A stretch of 64,000 nt of DNA from [Haemophilus] ducreyi. GTDB taxonomy: Bacteria > Pseudomonadota > Gammaproteobacteria > Enterobacterales > Pasteurellaceae. The position numbers and the translations under genes were made by a program. The notes below the pieces were generated by a model, which was not told where the DNA came from, made no database searches, and worked only from the letters and a program-made list of their open reading frames with translations. The stretch's first letter is position 1, and every line of letters begins with the position of its first letter. Where the stretch lies: the NCBI RefSeq assembly GCF_900109315.1, contig NZ_FOJC01000002.1, forward strand, positions 1 through 64,000, in the 5' to 3' direction. This document shows, in pieces, positions 58,425 through 64,000 of this stretch.

Positions 58425-59752
58425 CTATTTTATAAACATTGAAATGGATTCTAAATGCCCCGTATGTGGAAACATATCAATCACTGCTGATTTTGCGATT
58501 TTATAGCCATGCCTAATGAGTTTTTCAGCGTCACGCACTAAAGTCGCTGGATTACACGAAATATAAATAATTCGCTCTGGTGTTAATGCCATTAAATGAT
58601 CTAAACAAAACAAGGCGCCGTGACGAGCGGGATCGAGTAATACTTTATTAAAAGGTTGTGTAGCCCAATGTTGATCAACAAAAGATTCTGCTAAATTAGT
58701 TTGGTAAAATGCTATATTGTTTAACCCGCTAGTTTGCTGATTTATTTTGGCTTGCTTGACCATTTCCTCCACACCTTCTACTCCAACTACAAAACCCGCT
58801 TGTTGTGCAATCGGTAGACTGAAATTGCCTATGCCACAGAATAAATCAAGAATGCGATCTTCTGCTGTAATTGCTAGCCATTCTAACGCTTTATTAACCA
58901 TTTTTTGATTTAACGGCTGATTAACTTGAATAAAATCACGAATGCAAAAATGTAATGTTAGCCCGTTAATTTGGTAATAAGGTGCTTCACCGCAAAGATG
59001 TTCAATGTGATTCTCATCACACATTAAATAAAGCGACAGCTGTTCTGTTTTTGCAAAATTGAGCAACATTTGCTGATCTTGAGCATTTATTTTTCCTATA
59101 TGGCGAACCAACATCGCTCGCGTATTATCAGCGTTAACTAGTTCAATATGGCCTAATGCTTTTTTCATTTTCCAGCCAGCAAATAAGTGTTGTAGTTTGG
59201 GCAGTAATGTAGAAAGCGGTTGTTCTAGTACTTCACAGTCAGTAAGCGGAATAATTTGATGAGTATTTTGCTGACGAAACCCAATCATTAATTGATTATG
59301 TTGTATTGCCATACTTAATTTTGTTCGGCGACGATAATGTTTATCTTGACCGCTAATCATCGGTTGCCAATCAATCGGCTCTGTTTGCAAACGTTGTAAT
59401 TGCTTAAAGAATGCCTGTTGTTTGGTTTGGCGTTGTACATCAAGCTTAATATGTTGCATTTGGCATCCCCCACATTGTGGGTAGCTGATACAACTCGGTT
59501 GCTGACGAAGTGGAGAAGCCTGTAATATTTTGTTGGCTTTTGCTCTACCATATTGGCGTTTTTCTTCAATCACGTGAATTAACACTTGTTCATTAGGCAA
59601 AGCGTTTTCGATAAACCACGTTTTGCCATTGATTTTAGCTACACCTAATCCTTGGTAATCCAGTGAGTGGATATTAATAATTTGTCTAGCGGTCGTTTTG
59701 CAACAGTTTTTGGCAGTCTGTTTTGCTGTTTTTCAGAGTAAAAAATCGCCAT
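58425..59752 (-). pseudogene. rlmD: 23S rRNA (uracil-1939-C5)-methyltransferase RlmD, frameshifted near the start
   Basis: The main frame (58425-59600 from a TTG codon, 391 residues) holds the [4Fe-4S] cluster Cys set (CISYPQCGGCQ), the SAM site DLFCGIGNFSLP and the catalytic SCNPAT. Conserved TRAM-domain coding (RQIINIHSLDYQGLGVAKING) continues upstream of that codon without a start. The real start MAIFYSEKQQNRLPKTVAK at 59752 is in another frame. The frames join at the four-A run complementary to 59696-59699; one extra A would restore 442 residues (E. coli 433). Either a true frameshift or an assembly error. Confidence 0.85.
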
Positions 59753-59967
59753 CGTTTATTTAAAAGGTATAAATGAATTTGGAATAAAGGAGCGGTATTA
59801 TATATGAAAAAGTAGTTAATATGATTTCAAATGTAGAGATAGCGCTTATTGCAAGTATTTTTTGTGTTAATTTTGTAAATTAGTTGCATAATCAGACCGC
59901 TGAAAACGGAAAAATTTGTTAAAATAATACGAAATTTATCCGTCATAAATGTGAAAGAGAGATAATA
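59753..59967. other. rlmD-rapA divergent intergenic region
   Basis: 215 AT-rich bases between divergent genes, presumably holding both promoters. Two tiny frames (MKK and a 20-codon frame from 59821) are present but lack convincing signals. An uptake-signal half core (GACCGCT) lies near 59897. Confidence 0.4.
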
Positions 59968-62889
59968 ATGTTCATAATAGGTCAACGTTGGATTAGTGAA
60001 TCAGAAAATAATTTGGGCTTAGGGATAGTAACAGCGCGAGATAATCGTACGGTAACGATTCGCTTCCCTGCCGCTGAAGAAGAACGTATTTATGCTTTAG
60101 CGGTTACGCCATTAATACGCGTGCAGTTTCAAAAAGGCGATCGAATTAATTGCATTGACGGTTGGCAATTAGATGTAGAAGACGTTTTAGATAATCAAGG
60201 CTTTGTTATTTACTTAGGCAGCCGAGTAGATAATGGCGAACAAGTGGCATTACCTGAAATGCAATTAGATCATAAAGTCTGTTTTAGCAAGCCTCAAGAC
60301 CGCTTATTTTCTGCGCAAATAGACCGCTCAGATCGTTTTGCATTACGTTATCGAGCCTTACAACATCAACAAGCACAATTTCAATCGCCTTTACGCGCTA
60401 TGCGCGGTATTCGTGCCAGCTTAATTCCTCATCAATTACATATTGCCAAAGAAGTCGGGCAACGCGTAGCACCAAGAGTGCTATTAGCAGATGAAGTAGG
60501 CTTAGGTAAAACGATTGAAGCCGGTATGATTTTACAGCAACAATTATTTTCTGGACGGGTTGAACGTGTATTAGTGTTGGTGCCCGAAAGCTTGCAACAT
60601 CAATGGTTAGTGGAAATGTTGCGCCGTTTTAATTTGAACTTCTCTTTATTTGATGAAGAACGTTGTAGTGATTTTGATAAAACTGATGAAGACGGCAATG
60701 ATATCAGCGAAAATCCTTTTGAGAGTGAAGCCCTTGTCATTGCTTCAATTGATTGGTTAGAAAAGGCCACAACTCGCGCCACTCAAGTGCTCTTAGCGGA
60801 TTGGGATTTATTAATTGTAGATGAAGCGCATCATTTAGTTTGTTCTGCTACAGAATCAAGCCAAGCTTATCAATTTGTGGCACGACTAGCGAAAAAAATA
60901 ACCGCTGTATTATTGTTAACGGCAACGCCCGAGCAGCTTGGCCTAGATAGCCATTTTGCCCGTTTAGCGTTGCTAGATCCTGACCGCTTTTATGATTATG
61001 CAACCTTTATTGCAGAACAAAAAGCGTATAAGCCTGTTGCTGATGCCGTAGCAAATCTATTGAATGATAAACCCTTAAATGATATGGCAAAAAATGCAAT
61101 TGCAGAATTGTTAAGTGAACAAGATACAGAACCAATGTTCAAAATCATTAACAGTGAAAAATCAGCAGAATCAGACCGCTTACAAGTTCGTCAAGAGCTG
61201 ATTAATGCATTAATTGATCGGCATGGGACTAGCCGTGTGTTATTCCGCAATACTCGACAAGGCGTTAAAGGTTTTCCGCATCGAGTTTATCATCAAATTA
61301 CCTTAGAAATGCCAGACCAATATGCAAATGCCTTAAACGTAAGGGCTATGATGGGAAGCATGGAACCACAAGATCATTTTTATCCTGAACGCCTATATCA
61401 ACGCCTAAACCTACAGGCGCCAATGGGTAACCGTTGGGAGGATTTTGATCCGAGAATAGCATGGTTAATGACGTTCTTGAAAAATCATCGCGATGAAAAA
61501 GTATTAATAATTTGTAAACAAGCGGAGATAGTTATCACATTAGCACAAGTTTTGCGTGAACGGGAAGCCATTCGAACCGCGGTTTTCCACGAAAATATGA
61601 CGATTGTCGAACGCGATCGTGCTGCGGCTTATTTTGCACAAATAGAAGAGGGCGCACAGGTGTTGATCAGTTCTAGTATTGGTTCAGAAGGGCGTAATTT
61701 TCAGTTTGCGCATAATTTAGTGCTATTTAATTTACCAGATAATCCAGATTTACTAGAGCAGAGTATTGGTCGATTGGATCGTATCGGGCAAAAAAATGAT
61801 ATACAAATTTATGTCCCTTGTTTTAAAAACTCAATGCAGATAGTGTTAGCGGAATGGTATCACCGTGGCTTAAATGCCTTTGAAGAGGCTTGTCCGATGG
61901 GCAGTAATTTATTCGCTGAATTCAGTGAAACATTACAATCCTTTTTTAATGATCCTCAAGCGACTGGTTTTGAAGAATTTATTGCAAAAACCAGTAAACG
62001 TCGCCAACAGCTAAAAATGGAATTAGAACAAGGGCAAGATCGCTTATTAGAATTGAATTCAAATGGTGGTGAAATAGCCCAAGCATTGGCTGAAGCTATT
62101 GCTCAAGAGGATAATAATCCACACTTGGTAAATTTTGCTTTAAATTTGTTTGATATCATCGGTTTAGAACAAGAAGATTTAGGCGAAAAATTGATCGCAT
62201 TGAATCCAACAGGGCATATGCTAGTGTCTGATTTTCCAGGCTTATCCGAAGAAGGAACAACGATTACATTTGATCGCCAACTAGCATTAATGCGAGAAGA
62301 GATAGAACTGTTAACCTGGGATCATCCAATGATTCGCCATGGCATTGATTTAATTACTTCAGGTGATATTGGCAAGTGTGCTATTTCATTATTAATTAAT
62401 AAAAATTTACCAGCCGGCACATTATTGCTTGAAGCGATTTATGTAGTAGAAGCACAAGCACCAAAGAGTTTAAATCTGACTCGTTTTTTACCGCCAACCC
62501 CGGTTAGGGTATTGCTTGATAGCAAAGGCAATGATATGGCGTCACAAGTGGCTTTTACCAGTTTAGAAAAACAGTTGAAGCCAGTGAATAAACAGATGGC
62601 AAATAAAATTGCTAAAATGGCACAAACACAAATTAAAAAATTGATTACGCTCAGTGAACAAAAAATCGAAACCAAAGCACAAGCAATCATCATAGCCGCA
62701 AAACAACAAGCGGATAATGTATTAAGTGCAGAGTTACATCGTCTGACGTCACTACAAGCGGTGAATAAAAATATTCGAGCCGATGAAATTGAATTATTAG
62801 AGCATTTGAAAGTAGAATCACTTGCACAACTGACTCAAGCAAATTGGCGGTTAGATAGTTTACGTGTAATTGTGAGCAATAAAGCATAA
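59968..62889 (+). CDS. rapA: RNA polymerase-associated protein RapA (HepA)
   Basis: A 973-residue Swi2/Snf2 ATPase that binds RNA polymerase and helps it recycle after termination. Two N-terminal Tudor-like domains (1-107) are followed by helicase motif [15 protein letters not shown] (173-186), motif II DEAH (285-288), motif III LLLTATP, and the C-terminal helicase half with [20 protein letters not shown] and [11 protein letters not shown]. Length is close to E. coli (968). GAGAGATAAT precedes the ATG. Confidence 0.97.
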   Translation: MFIIGQRWISESENNLGLGIVTARDNRTVTIRFPAAEEERIYALAVTPLIRVQFQKGDRINCIDGWQLDVEDVLDNQGFVIYLGSRVDNGEQVALPEMQLDHKVCFSKPQDRLFSAQIDRSDRFALRYRALQHQQAQFQSPLRAMRGIRASLIPHQLHIAKEVGQRVAPRVLLADEVGLGKTIEAGMILQQQLFSGRVERVLVLVPESLQHQWLVEMLRRFNLNFSLFDEERCSDFDKTDEDGNDISENPFESEALVIASIDWLEKATTRATQVLLADWDLLIVDEAHHLVCSATESSQAYQFVARLAKKITAVLLLTATPEQLGLDSHFARLALLDPDRFYDYATFIAEQKAYKPVADAVANLLNDKPLNDMAKNAIAELLSEQDTEPMFKIINSEKSAESDRLQVRQELINALIDRHGTSRVLFRNTRQGVKGFPHRVYHQITLEMPDQYANALNVRAMMGSMEPQDHFYPERLYQRLNLQAPMGNRWEDFDPRIAWLMTFLKNHRDEKVLIICKQAEIVITLAQVLREREAIRTAVFHENMTIVERDRAAAYFAQIEEGAQVLISSSIGSEGRNFQFAHNLVLFNLPDNPDLLEQSIGRLDRIGQKNDIQIYVPCFKNSMQIVLAEWYHRGLNAFEEACPMGSNLFAEFSETLQSFFNDPQATGFEEFIAKTSKRRQQLKMELEQGQDRLLELNSNGGEIAQALAEAIAQEDNNPHLVNFALNLFDIIGLEQEDLGEKLIALNPTGHMLVSDFPGLSEEGTTITFDRQLALMREEIELLTWDHPMIRHGIDLITSGDIGKCAISLLINKNLPAGTLLLEAIYVVEAQAPKSLNLTRFLPPTPVRVLLDSKGNDMASQVAFTSLEKQLKPVNKQMANKIAKMAQTQIKKLITLSEQKIETKAQAIIIAAKQQADNVLSAELHRLTSLQAVNKNIRADEIELLEHLKVESLAQLTQANWRLDSLRVIVSNKA

Positions 62890-62945
62890 CAGCGGCGTAA
62901 AACAAGCACCTTTCTGCGGTAACTATTCATTCGAGAACATGTAAT

Positions 62946-63614
62946 ATGGCATTAATAGAATATCATCCACCACTTAATCCTTTTTTAGAGGAAGTGTATC
63001 GCGATAATCATATTGTCGTGATTAACAAGCCTAGTGGTTTATTATCTGTCCCGGGCAATCGACCAGAATATTACGATAGCGTCATGACCCGAGTGCAACA
63101 AAAGTATGGCTTTGCTGAACCAGCGCATCGTTTAGATATGGCAACGAGCGGTATTATTTTATTAGCTTTAAGCAAAGTGGCAGAGAAAGAACTTAAACGG
63201 CAGTTTCGAGATCGAGAACCCAAAAAACATTACATTGCTTTACTGTGGGGGAAGTTAGGTGATCGGGTAGGGCAAACGGGAGAAATTAATTTTCCACTTA
63301 TTTGTGATTGGGAAAATCGACCGCGACAAAAAATTTGTTATGAGCGTGGTAAAAAAGCAACAACACATTATGAAGTGCTTGAACACTTAGCCAATAACAC
63401 TACGCGCGTCAAATTTACGCTAATTACTGGCCGTTCACATCAATTAAGAGTACATTCATTAGCATTAGGCCATCCGATTATTGGTGATAAATTTTATGCG
63501 AACCCGTTAGCGAAAAGTTTAGCGCAGCGTTTATGTTTACATGCAGAAAGTTTGACGATTGCTCATCCGATTTCTGCTGAATTGATTACTTTTAATACAG
63601 AACCCACTTTTTAA
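62946..63614 (+). CDS. rluA: Dual-specificity pseudouridine synthase RluA
   Basis: A 222-residue synthase that makes pseudouridine at 23S position 746 and tRNA position 32. Catalytic HRLDMATSGIIL with Asp at 64, then KKHYIALLWG and the end RSHQLRVHSLALGHPIIGDKFYA. Length matches E. coli RluA (219). It follows rapA by 56 bases, the same order as in E. coli. Confidence 0.95.
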   Translation: MALIEYHPPLNPFLEEVYRDNHIVVINKPSGLLSVPGNRPEYYDSVMTRVQQKYGFAEPAHRLDMATSGIILLALSKVAEKELKRQFRDREPKKHYIALLWGKLGDRVGQTGEINFPLICDWENRPRQKICYERGKKATTHYEVLEHLANNTTRVKFTLITGRSHQLRVHSLALGHPIIGDKFYANPLAKSLAQRLCLHAESLTIAHPISAELITFNTEPTF

Positions 63615-63765
63615 ATGGGTAAACTAAGCTAAATATATTTAAGCTTTACAATTTAATATCTTTACTTTTTGGTATAAATGTTTTACACTACAATCAGTTT
63701 ATGACAATTAGTCCTGTTATAAGCTCGTCATCCAAATGACTTAAAATTTTATTCATCTAATCTTT

Positions 63766-63792
63766 GGCTAGGGTAAAACCTAGCCTTTTTTT
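63766..63792 (+). terminator. rluA-side terminator
   Basis: Stem GGCTAGG/CCTAGCC (63766-63772 with 63779-63785) and seven T. It lies 151 bases after rluA; the stretch between contains no reading frame I can support. Confidence 0.85.
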
Positions 63793-63798
63793 ATATTG

Positions 63799-64000
63799 TT
63801 AAGTGGTGAGTAACGATTTGTAATAACGCCAATTAAAATATTGGCCAGGATCAATTTTTCTACCGGGAGCAACGTGACTATGGCCAACAATCCGATCGAT
63901 CGTTATTTGAGGGTATTCAGCCATAATGGCTTGAGTTAATTGTGCCAAAGATTGGTATTGTGCTTCAGTAAAAGGGTGATTATTACTACCTTCTAACTCA
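63799..64000 (-). CDS. ampD: 1,6-anhydro-N-acetylmuramyl-L-alanine amidase AmpD (C-terminal part)
   Basis: The last 66 codons of a gene cut by the window edge. The reading GSNNHPFTEAQYQSLAQL and GHSHVAPGRKIDPGQYFNW match AmpD, with the zinc-ligand His of GHSHVAPG, the catalytic Lys and the ligand Asp in GRKIDPG. AmpD cleaves cytoplasmic anhydro-muropeptides in cell-wall recycling and indirectly restrains AmpC induction. It ends in TAA at 63799-63801. Confidence 0.93.
   Translation of the reverse strand, partial: ELEGSNNHPFTEAQYQSLAQLTQAIMAEYPQITIDRIVGHSHVAPGRKIDPGQYFNWRYYKSLLTT

Noticed and set aside
59821..59883. 20-codon hydrophobic frame MISNVEIALIASIFCVNFVN upstream of rapA
   Set aside because: No good ribosome-binding site, no terminator and no clear promoter of its own; it lies in the rapA promoter region and fits chance in AT-rich DNA.

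Overview
The window is ordinary chromosomal backbone of an AT-rich gammaproteobacterium of the family Pasteurellaceae. Three things support this. First, gene content and order match the family: tol-pal behind cydABX-ybgE-ybgC, secM-secA-mutT, apt-dnaX, yccA-tusE and rsmE-yqgE-ruvX. Second, the Pasteurellaceae DNA uptake signal is enriched in its 'Apl' form ACAAGCGGT, with at least eight exact copies in 64 kb where chance predicts about 0.5. No exact copy of the 'Hin' form AAGTGCGGT was seen. Third, SecM carries a Mannheimia-type arrest peptide. The Actinobacillus/Mannheimia/Glaesserella/H. ducreyi side of the family is therefore most likely; species is not resolved. No phage, insertion sequence, CRISPR array or integron is visible.

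Layout. 1-430: 3' end of an rRNA operon (23S-5S spacer, 5S rRNA, terminator). 430-4731: dipeptidase pepD, then purine salvage (gpt, gmk) and an orphan TolC-like outer-membrane lipoprotein. 4774-14408, all on the minus strand: rnfH-ratA, molybdate transporter modABC, ABC exporter yadGH, dnaX, apt, and a manganese/iron-type binding protein plus ATPase (yfeA-yfeB) with no permease genes beside them. 14479-31175: tusE, yccA, pgsA, uvrC, an NCS2 purine permease, trxA, hflKC, purA, thiI, maf, nadK, thrS, infC, rpmI, rplT and a small lipoprotein. 31264-42168: ytfL, ruvX-yqgE-rsmE, yajG/bolA, tRNA-Ser(GGA), dciA, secM-secA, mutT, groESL. 42312-54028: a secreted protein, cydABX-ybgE, ybgC-tolQRAB-pal, djlA, dusC, ycjF. 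54095-64000: yheS, moeAB, rlmD, rapA, rluA and the C-terminal end of ampD.

Working together: gpt, apt, gmk, purA and the permease form a purine supply set. modABC feeds molybdate to cofactor synthesis, where moeA and moeB act. cydABX is the high-affinity oxidase, with a perfect FNR box upstream. tolQRAB-pal spans the envelope, and SecM tunes SecA through ribosome stalling.

Most notable signals. (1) An unannotated transcription unit at about 58176-58417 has a near-consensus promoter, a strong terminator and a 19-residue hydrophobic reading frame whose ribosome-binding site can be sequestered by the transcript's own 5' end, a type I toxin-like arrangement. (2) dnaX is split by an 11-A run exactly at the gamma/tau slippery site. 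(3) rlmD has a one-base frameshift in its N-terminal region. (4) SecM has a divergent short arrest motif whose codons can pair with the secA ribosome-binding site. (5) The thrS leader carries a hairpin mimicking a tRNA-Thr anticodon loop. (6) infC appears to start at an AUC codon. Items 2 and 3 are both single-base homopolymer differences and could be assembly errors.
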